From Patescibacteria group bacterium (GTDB lineage: Bacteria > Patescibacteriota > Patescibacteriia > 2-12-FULL-60-25), in the NCBI GenBank assembly GCA_029210915.1, contig JARGGJ010000010.1:1-51085 (forward strand): DNA of 51,085 nucleotides. Direction: 5' to 3'. How positions within the stretch are numbered: the first letter of the stretch is position 1; each line of letters opens with the position of its first letter. Below are positions 32,625 through 42,485 of this stretch, in pieces. Under the pieces are notes generated by a model. It made no database searches, was not told where the DNA came from, and saw nothing but the letters and a program-made list of their open reading frames with translations. The position numbers were made by a program, and so were the translations under genes.

Positions 32625-34730
32625 ATGAAAAAGGCTCGTATTATTGTTTTTGTATTGCTAGGAATAGCGGTAATTTTGGGATTGCTTGGTTGGTGGTTTT
32701 GGTCGCTTGGGAGTATCGCTACAGCGGAAAAACCCGTTTTACGATTAGTTGTTGAGCAGGGTAATGTTTTTATCTCCAATAAAGGCACGGCCATGGAGGA
32801 GCCGGCAAAAAGCGGTACAGAGGTTTTTGCGGGAGATGTTATTCGTACCGGGAACGGTTCGAGAGCCAGTATTGTAGCCACAGGCAGATCGGATTTGCGA
32901 TTGTCGGAAAATACCGAGGTGGAGATTGATGATGTAAATTTAAGTTGGTCCAATGATTATATTTTTAGATTTAAATTAAAAACCGGCAGAGTTTGGTCGC
33001 GGGTTATGCGTTTGTTGGATTTAGGCAGTGTGTATGAGGGGCAAACGGATAATGTTGTGGCTACAGTGCGCGGAACTGCGTTTGCCATGCAGGAAACCGG
33101 TGAAGAAACTCAATTATTTGTAGATCATTCAGCTGTGGGCACACCACTTCATAATGGAATGGGAGAAAATGTTTTTACAATAGGGGAGTGGGGCAATTTT
33201 GATTTTGAGGGCAGGGTTATGTTAAGGGGTGATATGTCATCAAGTACATGGCCCGAAAGATCTTGGATAGATGAAGAGCGCTTGGCGGATGAAAGGTTTG
33301 CCAGGGCCGCGCAAAAAATATTATTAGAAACTTTTGGAGAAGATGGTGCCGTAGCTATGGATAATTGGGCGTATGGGTTATCCAGATCCAGTGAAAATTT
33401 TCATTTGCGATTCAGCGGGGATGAATGCAAGGACCTGACAGTTAGGTATATGGGCCGGCAGATGTATGGAGTTTATGATTTGATGAAACGCGGAAAATCG
33501 GGTTTGGCTTTTCAGTTTTTAGCTGATTTGGAAAAAGAGATAGTAGACAAATCGAATAACGGTAAATGTACGGATAAAGTGGATTTTGCAGAACCGGTTG
33601 GCAAAATGTTGCTTATACTTTCCGATGTGACTCCGGAGAACGAGATGTATAAGCTAAAATTAAGGTTTGAGGAAATATATGTAGCTATACACGCAGAAAA
33701 TTCACCCGAAGCATATTGGGCGCGGGCTTTGGCGCTCGATGCCAGGTTGGATGAGCTGGAGCGCTTTGGTTGCAGGCCGGATTTTCTAAAGCCCATGGAA
33801 AATGCCATGGATGCCGTAGAGCAAGGCTTAGCAAGGCAAGATAAAGATTTTGAGTCATTGCCCGCAGGCTTGGAAGAAGATATTTTAGTTCTTTTATCCA
33901 ATAAAACTCATGTACAGCATGTAAGATTAGAGAGGTTTATGGAGAAGTTGGATCAATGCAAGTTTGAGGATTTAAATCCGAATGTTGATGATTTAATGGC
34001 TACTTCCACAACTTCTACCGATATGGAGGCAACAACATCAACAGAAGATGTTGTAGATGATGTTGATCAAAATAATACAACAAATGATGCGAGTGTTTTG
34101 GATAATAATTTGCCACCGGTTACAGATATAGAGCCAAGGCCGGATCTTACAGAACCAAGCGTGTTGGACTTATCACGTATTCAACTTTACGCTCAGCCGA
34201 ATCCAATTAATGTAGGGGAAGCTTCGGATTTATACGTGAAAGGAATTAAAAAAGATGGCAATGAGATAGATGTAACCGGATATGCTTCTTTTGAACAGAT
34301 TGGTAATTTAGGCACGATCTCCGGCACAAAATATTTTTCTCGAGAATCAGGCTCTGTTACACTTGTCGCGAGAGTTAATGATAATGGTCAAGAATATAGT
34401 TCGCAGGTTTCGCTTAAAATAAATAGCCCCATGGTTTTATCGTATTTGGAAATAATCGGAGGTAATTATCAAGTCTTTCAGGGTACATCAAGGCAATTAA
34501 GCGTTATAGCGCATTATACTAACGGTGAGGTTAGGGATGTTACATCGGCATCTACATTTTCAGTATCAAATTCGAATATAGGTATAATGCGGGGCTCAAC
34601 ATTTGTTGCTGGTGCTAACGCATTGGGAGTTGTAACGGTTATAGCGCAATATTCCGAGGGGGGATTTACAAATCAAGATGAAATTAATTTTGAAGTAGTC
34701 GCAAACACCGGTTATATAACAACGCCTTAA
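32625..34730 (+). CDS. FecR-domain membrane-anchored protein
   Basis: 701 aa from MKKARIIVF, with one N-terminal TM (about 6-26) and the rest outside. Residues about 40-165 are a FecR domain (VVEQGNVFISNKGT, SGTEVFAGDVIRTGNGSRASI, TVRGTAFAMQ). A helical middle region (205-450) follows, then a Thr/Ser/Asp-rich linker and two Ig-like/Big_2-like domains (about 530-700). FecR-domain proteins are often encoded next to CHASE2 cyclases, as here, suggesting a common envelope-sensing role. No TonB receptor or sigma factor is present. Confidence 0.85.
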   Translation: MKKARIIVFVLLGIAVILGLLGWWFWSLGSIATAEKPVLRLVVEQGNVFISNKGTAMEEPAKSGTEVFAGDVIRTGNGSRASIVATGRSDLRLSENTEVEIDDVNLSWSNDYIFRFKLKTGRVWSRVMRLLDLGSVYEGQTDNVVATVRGTAFAMQETGEETQLFVDHSAVGTPLHNGMGENVFTIGEWGNFDFEGRVMLRGDMSSSTWPERSWIDEERLADERFARAAQKILLETFGEDGAVAMDNWAYGLSRSSENFHLRFSGDECKDLTVRYMGRQMYGVYDLMKRGKSGLAFQFLADLEKEIVDKSNNGKCTDKVDFAEPVGKMLLILSDVTPENEMYKLKLRFEEIYVAIHAENSPEAYWARALALDARLDELERFGCRPDFLKPMENAMDAVEQGLARQDKDFESLPAGLEEDILVLLSNKTHVQHVRLERFMEKLDQCKFEDLNPNVDDLMATSTTSTDMEATTSTEDVVDDVDQNNTTNDASVLDNNLPPVTDIEPRPDLTEPSVLDLSRIQLYAQPNPINVGEASDLYVKGIKKDGNEIDVTGYASFEQIGNLGTISGTKYFSRESGSVTLVARVNDNGQEYSSQVSLKINSPMVLSYLEIIGGNYQVFQGTSRQLSVIAHYTNGEVRDVTSASTFSVSNSNIGIMRGSTFVAGANALGVVTVIAQYSEGGFTNQDEINFEVVANTGYITTP

Positions 34731-34860
34731 ACAAGGTAGAATTAAGTACCTGTTATCTAGTATCTTGTATCTGGCGGTATATTTCTAGATGATAAAAAAA
34801 CTAGTAAACCAATTAACCACTAGATAGAATCGAGCTTAGCTCGAAGAGTTAAAAAGTCAT
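34731..34860. repeat. Repeat-filled gap before the cyclase gene
   Basis: Contains CTAGTATCTTGTATCTGGC (a relative of the TATTTGG family) and the TCGAGCTTAGCTCGA palindrome (34830-34844). No clear promoter or Shine-Dalgarno before the ATG at 34861. Confidence 0.6.
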
Positions 34861-36867
34861 ATGAAAAAAACATCTTTGCGTATTAATGGTATTAAAGATT
34901 TGACGCGTCCGGTTTTGGTGGCTCTGACAATCGGTTTGCTTTGCGCTTCAGCTTTTTTATTTGGGATGCTTGAAACATGGAGCAGGCGCATATCGGATAG
35001 GTTGTATTTGCCGTATACCGCAGACTCACGAATTGTTCTTGTGGCAATTGATGATGCTTCCATGGCAAGGCTTGGAAGATGGCCGTGGGATAGGGCTGTT
35101 CACGGTGAATTGATGAATAGGATTGCTTCCGCCGGACCTTTAGCGATAGGTTATGATGTAAATTTTCCGGAAACATCGGATGCGGAGAATGACGGTGCTT
35201 TGGCTTTAGCGATTCAACAAGCGGGGAAAGTGGTTTTACCGGTTGAGTTGGAATTATCGCTTTCAAGCGGTAAAGACGGTTATACTGCTACAAAATTTTT
35301 ACCGCCAATTTCGCAAATCGCAGTTTCGGCAGCCAGGATTGGCCATACAAATACTCCGCAAGATGCCGATGGCGTTGTAAGAAGGATCCCTTTGTATGCG
35401 AGTTTGGCTGATTCCGGGGTTATACCGGCGTTTGCATACAGAATCTTGGAGGTTGCCGGCATAGAAGCTTCTTTAAGTGATGGAGCGGATAATGCCAATA
35501 GAGTAATTGTTCATTATGCGGATAAACCGGGAGCGGCTTTTCCAATTTATTCAGCCGCGGAGGTGATGGATGATTTGGAGGTAAGGAAGTTGTTAAAAAA
35601 TAGAATAGTATTGGTTGGAGCAACTGCGCCGGATTTGCACGACAATCAGCGCGTGCCAACTTCCATAACTCAACCAATGAACGGGGTAGAGATTCATGCA
35701 TCTTTGCTAAATACACTTTTACAGAAAAAGTTTTTATATGAATTACCGGGATGGATTTTGGCTTTGTGGATTTTAGGTATTGCCTTGTTATTGGGAATAA
35801 TAATACCCTTGGTAAGAGCCAGATGGAGTGTGCCGATGGCGTTTTTGTTATGGATAGGATCTGTGATTGCGGCTTTTATTTGTTTTGATAAAGGTTGGAT
35901 AGTGGATATTTTATGGATTACCATAAGCATTATAATAACTTTTTCGGCTGTCATGTTGGAGCGCAGGGTTGCCTCGGAAAAACAAAAGCGTGAGATTAGG
36001 CATGCATTTTCTCATTATGTATCTTCGTCGGTCGTTGATTCGATTTTAGAGAATCCGGCTCAGTTGCAACTCGGTGGTGTTAGAAAGGATATGACTGTGA
36101 TGTTTTCGGATGTGCGCGGGTTTACAACCATATCCGAAGGATTAAGCCCTGACGCGCTAGTGAAACTCATGAATACCTATTTAACCCGCATGACGGAAAT
36201 AGTTTTTAAGCATGAGGGTGTTTTGGATAAATACATTGGGGATGCTGTTATGGCTTTTTGGAACGCGCCCTTGGACCAAGAAGATCATGCCAAGCGTGCG
36301 GTTGATACGGCGCTCGAGATGTTGAGTGAGCTCCGTAAGATGAATGAGGAAAAATTGTTTGGTGATTTGGAAATTAAGATTGGAGTTGGTATAAATTCGG
36401 GCGAGATGGTGGTTGGGAATATGGGGTCGACGGATAGATTTGATTACACTGTTATTGGCGACAATGTTAATTTGGGATCGCGTATGGAGGGTTTGACCAA
36501 GCAGTATGGAATTGCGCTTTTGATAAGTGAATCTACAAAGAATGAATTGCCGGAGGGTGAATATTTGATTCGTCCGATTGATTTAGTGGCTGTGAAAGGA
36601 AAGAGTAAGCCGATAAAAATGTATGAAGTTATAAAAAAGGTTGCGGATGCAACTGATGATGAGAAGTATATGGTAGAAAAATATACCGAAGCATTGCAAG
36701 CGTATTTTGCTAAAGACTTTTTCACTGCCGCGCAATTGACCGATCAGCTAACTTCGCAATTTCCTGCAGATGGACCTTCAAAAACTTTAAAAGAACGTGT
36801 AGAGTATTTTGCTAAAGAACCGCCAGCGGAAGATTGGGATGGTGCTTGGGTGATGAAGACGAAATAA
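34861..36867 (+). CDS. CHASE2-sensor class III adenylate/guanylate cyclase
   Basis: 668 aa. An N-terminal TM (about 18-38) is followed by an extracellular CHASE2 domain (40-290; DSRIVLVAIDDASMARLGRW, GVVRRIPLY), three TM helices (about 295-365) and a class III cyclase domain (about 400-590). Metal-binding Asp residues are in MFSDVRGFT and KYIGDAVMAFW, and the transition-state Asn and Arg in NLGSRMEG. The Lys of DKYIGDA and Thr of DYTVIGD match the pattern of many ATP-using bacterial enzymes, so cAMP is the more likely product. The C-terminal 80 aa look helical. A signalling cyclase is uncommon in very small genomes; no cAMP receptor is in the window. Confidence 0.93.
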   Translation: MKKTSLRINGIKDLTRPVLVALTIGLLCASAFLFGMLETWSRRISDRLYLPYTADSRIVLVAIDDASMARLGRWPWDRAVHGELMNRIASAGPLAIGYDVNFPETSDAENDGALALAIQQAGKVVLPVELELSLSSGKDGYTATKFLPPISQIAVSAARIGHTNTPQDADGVVRRIPLYASLADSGVIPAFAYRILEVAGIEASLSDGADNANRVIVHYADKPGAAFPIYSAAEVMDDLEVRKLLKNRIVLVGATAPDLHDNQRVPTSITQPMNGVEIHASLLNTLLQKKFLYELPGWILALWILGIALLLGIIIPLVRARWSVPMAFLLWIGSVIAAFICFDKGWIVDILWITISIIITFSAVMLERRVASEKQKREIRHAFSHYVSSSVVDSILENPAQLQLGGVRKDMTVMFSDVRGFTTISEGLSPDALVKLMNTYLTRMTEIVFKHEGVLDKYIGDAVMAFWNAPLDQEDHAKRAVDTALEMLSELRKMNEEKLFGDLEIKIGVGINSGEMVVGNMGSTDRFDYTVIGDNVNLGSRMEGLTKQYGIALLISESTKNELPEGEYLIRPIDLVAVKGKSKPIKMYEVIKKVADATDDEKYMVEKYTEALQAYFAKDFFTAAQLTDQLTSQFPADGPSKTLKERVEYFAKEPPAEDWDGAWVMKTK

Positions 36868-36871
36868 TTAT

Positions 36872-37864
36872 ATGAATGAAAAATTATTGAATCCGTTCAA
36901 ATCAGAGCCTGAAAATCTTATCGATGATCCTCGACGGAAGGATTTTTTGTCCGATGAAGATATCGAAACCATTAAAGATGGTATGGAGAAATTTTGGAAA
37001 AAATATCAAGAACGGTCACCTGAAGAGTTGCCAACCGCGGTTATTTTTACAGAAACCTCCGCGCGTCCGTTCGCGTATTTATTTAAACCGATTTTAGAAA
37101 AATTATATTCATCTAAAGGTATTAAACCACCGGGTTTGGGTTTTATTTTAACTCATCAAGATATGGATTTGGCGATAGCTATGCATCGCGAAGATTTTGA
37201 TTGGGAATCTTGGTCGCAAGAATATATATCGGAAAAGACGGAAGGTCTTACCAGGAGAATCGAGGGATACAAGGTTAGATTGCGGCAAAATGATGATACG
37301 CAAAATAGGGAAAGTGAGAGGGGTTCACAATCTCAAGAGAGAATGAAAAAACAAATAGATGATTTGCAAAAAGACTTGGATAGTTTGGCGGATAAGGTAA
37401 AGAATAAGAAAGAAGCTTGGGAGTTAATTGTTTCTAAAGTAAAAAGTGAGGCGGAACGTTTGATAGAGCAAGGTAAAGCACCGCATGTGTTATTTGTTGA
37501 TGAGCAAGTATATCATGGCGGGACTATCCGATTTTTAGAAAAAGCATTTCAAGAAGTTAAAAAAGTTTATTCGGAATTTGAAGTGGAATTTTTTACATTT
37601 AAAGACGCTGCACTTGATAAAGCTGATTCTGGTGGTGATTTTGGTTTTAGATCCGGATTAGGTGATCGTTATTTGGTTGCGGATTATAGTTTTGATGAAT
37701 TTGCATTCCGTGAAAATGACTTAAAAAGTTCTACTATTGGTTTAACAAAAGAGTTAGGCGGGGAACGTGTCCGAAAATCTGCTGATGCAGACCAGGAAAG
37801 AATGCATTATTTTAGAAATTTACTTAAACAAATTGGGGAGGAGATGGCAGAGGAGTTGGGTTGA
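36872..37864 (+). CDS. Phosphoribosyltransferase-like protein with coiled-coil insert
   Basis: 330 aa, starting 4 bp after the cyclase stop, so surely co-transcribed. PTAVIFTETSARPFAYLFKPIL and VLFVDEQVYHGGTIRFLEKAF resemble the two halves of a type I PRTase fold; the second has the look of the PRPP loop, with DE and GGT in place of DD and TG.T. Between them lies a charged coiled coil (about 125-200). The N-terminus KLLNPFKSEP recalls the NPF start of the first two genes in the run. Substrate unknown; it may be a non-enzymatic PRTase relative. Confidence 0.55.
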   Translation: MNEKLLNPFKSEPENLIDDPRRKDFLSDEDIETIKDGMEKFWKKYQERSPEELPTAVIFTETSARPFAYLFKPILEKLYSSKGIKPPGLGFILTHQDMDLAIAMHREDFDWESWSQEYISEKTEGLTRRIEGYKVRLRQNDDTQNRESERGSQSQERMKKQIDDLQKDLDSLADKVKNKKEAWELIVSKVKSEAERLIEQGKAPHVLFVDEQVYHGGTIRFLEKAFQEVKKVYSEFEVEFFTFKDAALDKADSGGDFGFRSGLGDRYLVADYSFDEFAFRENDLKSSTIGLTKELGGERVRKSADADQERMHYFRNLLKQIGEEMAEELG

Positions 37865-37911
37865 TGTGTTGGTATTTCTGTAGGGATGACCAGTAGAAAA
37901 AACTCATTAAA

Positions 37912-37970
37912 CAAAAACCCCCTTTAGCAAAGGGGGATATTTTTCACCTTGGTGCAAAATTGGGGGATTA
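37912..37970. repeat. Composite CCCCC/GGGGG palindrome near trpS 3' end
   Basis: CCCCCTTTAGCAAAGGGGG, ATATTTT, a small palindrome TCACCTTGGTGCA, then ATTGGGGGATTA. Same three-part layout as at 20560-20668 with different stems. It ends at the trpS stop codon. Confidence 0.85.
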
Positions 37971-38960
37971 CCGTGCTAAACCCATCTTATCTTTAACAGC
38001 TCTTACCTTCTTTTCTGCAATTGGGTGAGCTTTCTCAAAGCCTTCGTCCAAAATCTTGTTTAACTCTTTGGGATTCTTGAGGTATTCGTTAATTTTGGTG
38101 CGGATGGGGGAGAGGTGGGCGATTAGGACTTCCGCAAGGGCTTTTTTGAAATCGCCGTAGCCTTTGCCTCCGAAATCATCTTCTATCTTTTTCATTGTGT
38201 CGCCGGTAACGTGATGATAGATGCTCATGAGATTAGATACGGCGGGTTTTTTTTCGGGGTCGTAGGAGATGCCGGCTGTGGAGTCTGTGACTGCGCGCAT
38301 TATTTTTTTCTGGATCACATCATCTTCGTCTGTGAGCATTATTGTGCCGGCGCCGGATTCATCGCTTTTAGACATTTTTTTGGAAGGATCTTTAAGGCTC
38401 ATGATACGGGCGCCGACTTTTTGGATGAGGGGCTGGGGTAGTACAAAAGTTTGACCAAATTTTTCGTTGAATCGGCGCGCTAAAAATCTTGTGAATTCGA
38501 TATGTTGCATTTGGTCGTGACCAACCGGGACTTTGTTGGTGTCGTAGAGCAATATATCGGCAGCCATTAGAACCGGGTATGCAAATAAACCAACGCCCGC
38601 AGATTCTGAACCGGTTTTTTTGGATTTATCTTTATATTGCGTCATGCGCGAAAGTTCGCCCATTTTGGTTTGGGTCATGAGCAACCAACCAAGTTCCGTA
38701 TGCTGGGCGACGTCACTCTGTAGGAAAAGGGTAGATTTTTTAGGGTCGATGCCAACCGCGAGATATGTTGCGGCAATAGCATAGATTTGCTCACGAAGCA
38801 TTTTTGGGTCTTGTGGGACGGTGATGGCGTGATCGTCGACGATGCAGTAATAACAGTTATAATCTTTTTGGAGCTCCACCCATTGGCGCAAAGCGCCGAT
38901 ATAGTTGCCGATATGGGGGATAGAGGTGGGCTTTACGCCGGAGAATACGGTTTCTTTCAT
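37968..38960 (-). CDS. trpS: Tryptophanyl-tRNA synthetase
   Basis: 330-aa class Ic synthetase charging tRNA-Trp. The HIGH-type motif is PHIGNY (15-20) and KMSKS lies near residue 204. GLFAYPVLMAADILLY and PVGHDQMQHIEF are family-typical. The length is normal for bacterial TrpS. On the minus strand TATAAT (38969-38974) ends 8 nt before the ATG, so the transcript is probably leaderless. Confidence 0.97.
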   Translation of the reverse strand: MKETVFSGVKPTSIPHIGNYIGALRQWVELQKDYNCYYCIVDDHAITVPQDPKMLREQIYAIAATYLAVGIDPKKSTLFLQSDVAQHTELGWLLMTQTKMGELSRMTQYKDKSKKTGSESAGVGLFAYPVLMAADILLYDTNKVPVGHDQMQHIEFTRFLARRFNEKFGQTFVLPQPLIQKVGARIMSLKDPSKKMSKSDESGAGTIMLTDEDDVIQKKIMRAVTDSTAGISYDPEKKPAVSNLMSIYHHVTGDTMKKIEDDFGGKGYGDFKKALAEVLIAHLSPIRTKINEYLKNPKELNKILDEGFEKAHPIAEKKVRAVKDKMGLAR

Positions 38961-39062
38961 ATAATCCCATTATAGTCTGTCATGTCCGTCAAGTCTACAA
39001 AGCCCGTCAAGCGTAATGGGGATTAAGGATAAACGATTAAAGATAAAGGTTTAGGGGTAAAC

Positions 39063-39088
39063 AAAAAAGGCGCATGGAGCGCTTTTTT
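39063..39088 (-). terminator. Terminator of rnj
   Basis: AAAAAAGGCGC and GCGCTTTTTT form a hairpin about 40 bp past the rnj stop, usable in both directions. Confidence 0.88.
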
Positions 39089-39125
39089 GCTTTAAGCTTT
39101 CAGCTTTTGACTTTCAGCTGTTAAG

Positions 39126-41285
39126 TTACACCTCTATCACAAGCGTCAGAATCATTGGTCGTCTCCCCGTCTTATCGAAGAGAAGTTGGCCCAGTTGTTC
39201 GCGGACTTTATCTTTGAGATATTGGCCGTTGGCACTGGAGCGCGAGTCTTCATCTTTTAATACTTCTGCGACTTTACGCCTTGCATAGGGAATTAATTCC
39301 TCGTGCTGGCGAATGTAAACAAAGCCGCGGGTAATAATATCGGGTAAGCGTAAGAGCTTGCCTGTTTGGGCGGAGACAACGGCCATAACAATGGCAACGC
39401 CGTCTTGTGAAAGCTCTACGCGGTCGCGAAGGACAATGTGGTTAGTGTCACCAACACCTAAGCCATCTACAAATACATATTCGGTTGGGACTTTCTTGTT
39501 GGTGAGTTGGCCATTCCTTTTTTTATCGAATTCTATGATTTGTCCGTTATCCGCTATAAAAATGTTTTCGGCCGGGAAACCGTTTTCGACTGCAGCTTTC
39601 GCGTGCATTCTTAAAAAGGAGTGATTGCCTTCGATAGGAATCAGATATTTTGGTTTAATCCAATCATGCACGTTTTTAAGGTCTTCCTGACAAGCGTGGC
39701 CTCCGGCGTGCACATCCATCATTTGGTAGTGAACAACTTCTGCGCCTTCGCGATACAAAGTATCTTTTAAGCGTTGAACGGAGCGTTCGTTACCCGGAAT
39801 GACAGATGAAGAAAATACAACAGTATCTCCTTCTTGAATATGAACTTTTTGATGTTCGCCATTGGCGATGCGCATAAGCACGGCGCGGTCTTCGCCTTGG
39901 GCGCCGGTGCAGATTATTACGACTTGGTTATCGGGAAGTTTTAAGGCGTCTTTTACATCTATAATTGTGTTTTTGCCTACTTTCATGTAACCAAGCGCTT
40001 GAGCGATTTTGACATTGGATTTCATGCTGAAACCTTCTACCGCAACTTTGCGCCCCATTCTTTCACAAGCCTGAACGATTTGGTAAATACGGCCAAGCAT
40101 GGAGGCGAAAGTACCAATAATTACACGGCCTTTGGCGTTACCAATGATGTCATCAATATTATGTTGAATATCACCCTCGGTGAGCTGGTGGCCTTCTTTG
40201 GGGGCATTTGTTGAGTCGGCCATTAGTGCCAGTACATTTTTTTTGCCGAGTGCTTTAATTTTTTCGATTTCCGTTGGCAGATCGCCTGATGGGTTAGGAT
40301 CGATTTTAAAGTCACCGGTATGAACAATGATGCCTGCCGGAGTGTGGATGACTACGCCGAATGAATCCGGAATGTTGTGGGAAACTCGAAAGAATTCAAC
40401 TTTGAAAACTCCGAGTTGCAAAACATCATCGGAACGGATGATTGTTATGTTGAGTTTGGGAAAACCCTTAAAATCATCTTGGCGTTTTTTAACGATACCC
40501 GCGGTAAGCGGATTCATGAAAAGCGGGGGGTTGCCAAGTTTCTTTTGCAAGTGAGGAATGGCGCCGATATGGTCGTAGTGGCCGTGGGTGATAATTGCAC
40601 CGCGAATATTTTTTAGTTTTGAGTTTAGATAGCTGGTATTGGGAATAATATAATCCACGCCGGGCATATCCTCTTCGGGGAATTGCAACCCCATGTCGAT
40701 TATAATGATATCATCTTTATATTCGATCAAGGTCATGTTACGGCCAACTTCTTCGTTGCCTCCCAAAACGATGACTTTAACACGTTCATTGCCTACAAGA
40801 TTATCTTTATCGGAACCTGTTTTTAGGCGAGGCTTGTTTTTGTAAGTGTGTAAGCGAGGTTCGTCGGATTTGAACTGGGGTTTACCACCGCCACGACTTT
40901 TACTTGCTGATTTTCTGGTATCATTAAAAGTACTTTTTCCTTTTTGGGAAGCTGTGCTTTTTTGCGGACCTCTTTGTTGGGATCCGGTTTTTTGCAAAGT
41001 TTTACCGGATACTTTTTGAGGATAATTGGTTTGTTTTCCCGAAAGTTTGCCGGTTTTAAAATCACGTTCCGTAGCTTTTGATCTAAAATGATCACTTTTT
41101 TCGGAAGCGTGTTTAATTGCTTTGGCAATCAAATCTTTATTGTCGGCCCTTTTATCTTGTGTATTTTGTGTTCCTTTACCGGAAGATGAAGGGCGCGGTG
41201 AATTTTTGGCAAGGCCTGTGCGAACAGGTCTGCCTGTGCGAGCCGGTTTTTTTGAGCTCGGTATGTATTTGTGAAACGGTTGCAT
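39126..41285 (-). CDS. rnj: Ribonuclease J
   Basis: 719-aa metallo-beta-lactamase/beta-CASP RNase with 5'-3' exo- and endonuclease activity on mRNA. The core begins near residue 168 (VKVIVLGGNEEVGRNM), with the zinc motif HGHYDH at 234-239, HTGDFKID, a beta-CASP region with GTFASMLGRIYQ, SSSVIPGNE, HAGGHACQEDL and PIEGNHSFL. The first 165 residues are Lys/Ser/Gln-rich and disordered-looking, perhaps RNA-binding; such extensions are common on RNase J of this kind of genome but vary between species. Confidence 0.95.
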   Translation of the reverse strand: MQPFHKYIPSSKKPARTGRPVRTGLAKNSPRPSSSGKGTQNTQDKRADNKDLIAKAIKHASEKSDHFRSKATERDFKTGKLSGKQTNYPQKVSGKTLQKTGSQQRGPQKSTASQKGKSTFNDTRKSASKSRGGGKPQFKSDEPRLHTYKNKPRLKTGSDKDNLVGNERVKVIVLGGNEEVGRNMTLIEYKDDIIIIDMGLQFPEEDMPGVDYIIPNTSYLNSKLKNIRGAIITHGHYDHIGAIPHLQKKLGNPPLFMNPLTAGIVKKRQDDFKGFPKLNITIIRSDDVLQLGVFKVEFFRVSHNIPDSFGVVIHTPAGIIVHTGDFKIDPNPSGDLPTEIEKIKALGKKNVLALMADSTNAPKEGHQLTEGDIQHNIDDIIGNAKGRVIIGTFASMLGRIYQIVQACERMGRKVAVEGFSMKSNVKIAQALGYMKVGKNTIIDVKDALKLPDNQVVIICTGAQGEDRAVLMRIANGEHQKVHIQEGDTVVFSSSVIPGNERSVQRLKDTLYREGAEVVHYQMMDVHAGGHACQEDLKNVHDWIKPKYLIPIEGNHSFLRMHAKAAVENGFPAENIFIADNGQIIEFDKKRNGQLTNKKVPTEYVFVDGLGVGDTNHIVLRDRVELSQDGVAIVMAVVSAQTGKLLRLPDIITRGFVYIRQHEELIPYARRKVAEVLKDEDSRSSANGQYLKDKVREQLGQLLFDKTGRRPMILTLVIEV

Positions 41286-41821
41286 ATTACATTAACTATT
41301 GCTCAAGTCTTAACGTCTTAACGTCATAACGTCGTAACGCGTAGGGGAGTTGAGGTTAGTTGTTTTAAGTTGGATATCTAAATTTGGCAAACACTTTGGT
41401 TTGCATGATTTTATAGATTAGTTTGTACGGGTGTCGCCTGATTTTGAGGCGCAAAACATACGGTTAAATTATTAATAATCGAGGATCCCGAACTTAAATT
41501 AAGTAGAGGGATTGTAAATCGAAAGTTGTATTCAAAATGAGTCTATAACACCCAAAAAAACGCTTTGAGTGTATTTATATGATCTTTTTTTGGAATCACT
41601 ATCTTTGAAATTTGGCTATACTTAGCGGAAATCAGCAAAGAGAGTCATTGAACTATGAACATATAGTAACATGGATACGGTTTGGTGTCAATTGATCTAA
41701 TGAATAATGCATTATGCATGATGTATAGATCTGATGTCGAGCGGAATTGGTCAATGAAACAAATGGATCAAATGTTTAATTCAAAAACCCCCCTTTAGCA
41801 AAGGGGGAATAAAAGGGGGAT
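41286..41821. other. Gene-free 536-bp region
   Basis: Starts with an AACGTC repeat (41307-41340) and ends with a CCCCCCTTTAGCAAAGGGGG palindrome plus AGGGGGATTT (41786-41820). Between them is AT-rich DNA with a short inverted repeat CACCC..GAGTG near 41550-41573 and small ATGCATTATG-type repeats near 41705. I see no gene or known RNA. Confidence 0.7.
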
Positions 41822-42217
41822 TTAACTCAAGTACCCAAAATGTTTCAAAGTTGGAATGATGTTGGGAGCGAGGTCGTCTGGGAGGTTGTTTACATCTAAC
41901 CATTCGACTTCGCGGATGTCGACGCCGGGTTTTACCTCGCCAACTCTGTTGGCTAAGAAGTGGACTAGGAGTACGTCGATGTCACCGTCAGCGGTTTTTT
42001 TGACTGTGTGCATTACAAAAGGTTCGGCGTCTACGAAATCAAGATCGATACCAACTTCTTCCTTGGCTTCGCGGACGGCTGCTTCTTTGAGGGTGATGTC
42101 GAAGGTTTCGACTTTACCACCGCAGAATTTCCAAAAGGGCGTGTCGCCGTGCTTGTTAAGGAGAACTTTGCCATTTTCAACGATAACCGGCCCGGAGGCG
42201 ATGATGATCTTATTCAT
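41822..42217 (-). CDS. NUDIX hydrolase
   Basis: 131 aa from MNKIIIASGPVIVENGK; a longer frame upstream is repeat DNA and is rejected. The Nudix box is recognisable as GGKVETF..TLKEAAVREAKEEVGI, with the catalytic REAKEEVG block complete and a one-residue difference in the spacing to the glycine. These enzymes hydrolyse nucleoside diphosphates linked to another group; the substrate cannot be told from sequence. Its 3' end abuts a composite palindrome. Confidence 0.85.
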   Translation of the reverse strand: MNKIIIASGPVIVENGKVLLNKHGDTPFWKFCGGKVETFDITLKEAAVREAKEEVGIDLDFVDAEPFVMHTVKKTADGDIDVLLVHFLANRVGEVKPGVDIREVEWLDVNNLPDDLAPNIIPTLKHFGYLS

Positions 42218-42485
42218 AATGTAGAATGTATGATGAATAATGCATGATGTCAAACTGGGAACGGGGATAAGAATCTGAGAATCTAAGCCGATTGAACTGC
42301 CAAATACCAAATACAAAATACCAAATACTGGCACTGGGAACTGGGATAAGAATCTGAGAAGCTGAAATCAGAGAATCTAAGCTAAATTTTACTGCCAAAT
42401 ACCAAATACAAAATACCAAATACTGGAGTTAGGAATGTCTGATTGTAATCTATAATATTGAAAGCAGAGAAAAGGCGAGGGATTA
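42218..42485. repeat. Tandem mixed repeats between NUDIX and DUF3795 genes
   Basis: Two copies of a block with GGGATAAGAATCTGAGAA and ACCAAATACAAAATACC (about 42260-42338 and 42338-42425). The GATAAGAATCTG element also follows the GTACTAG array at 6431-6445. Confidence 0.75.

Noticed and set aside
42218-42334. N-terminal extension of the NUDIX protein
   Set aside because: It translates repeat DNA and the NUDIX fold starts at MNKIIIA (42217).
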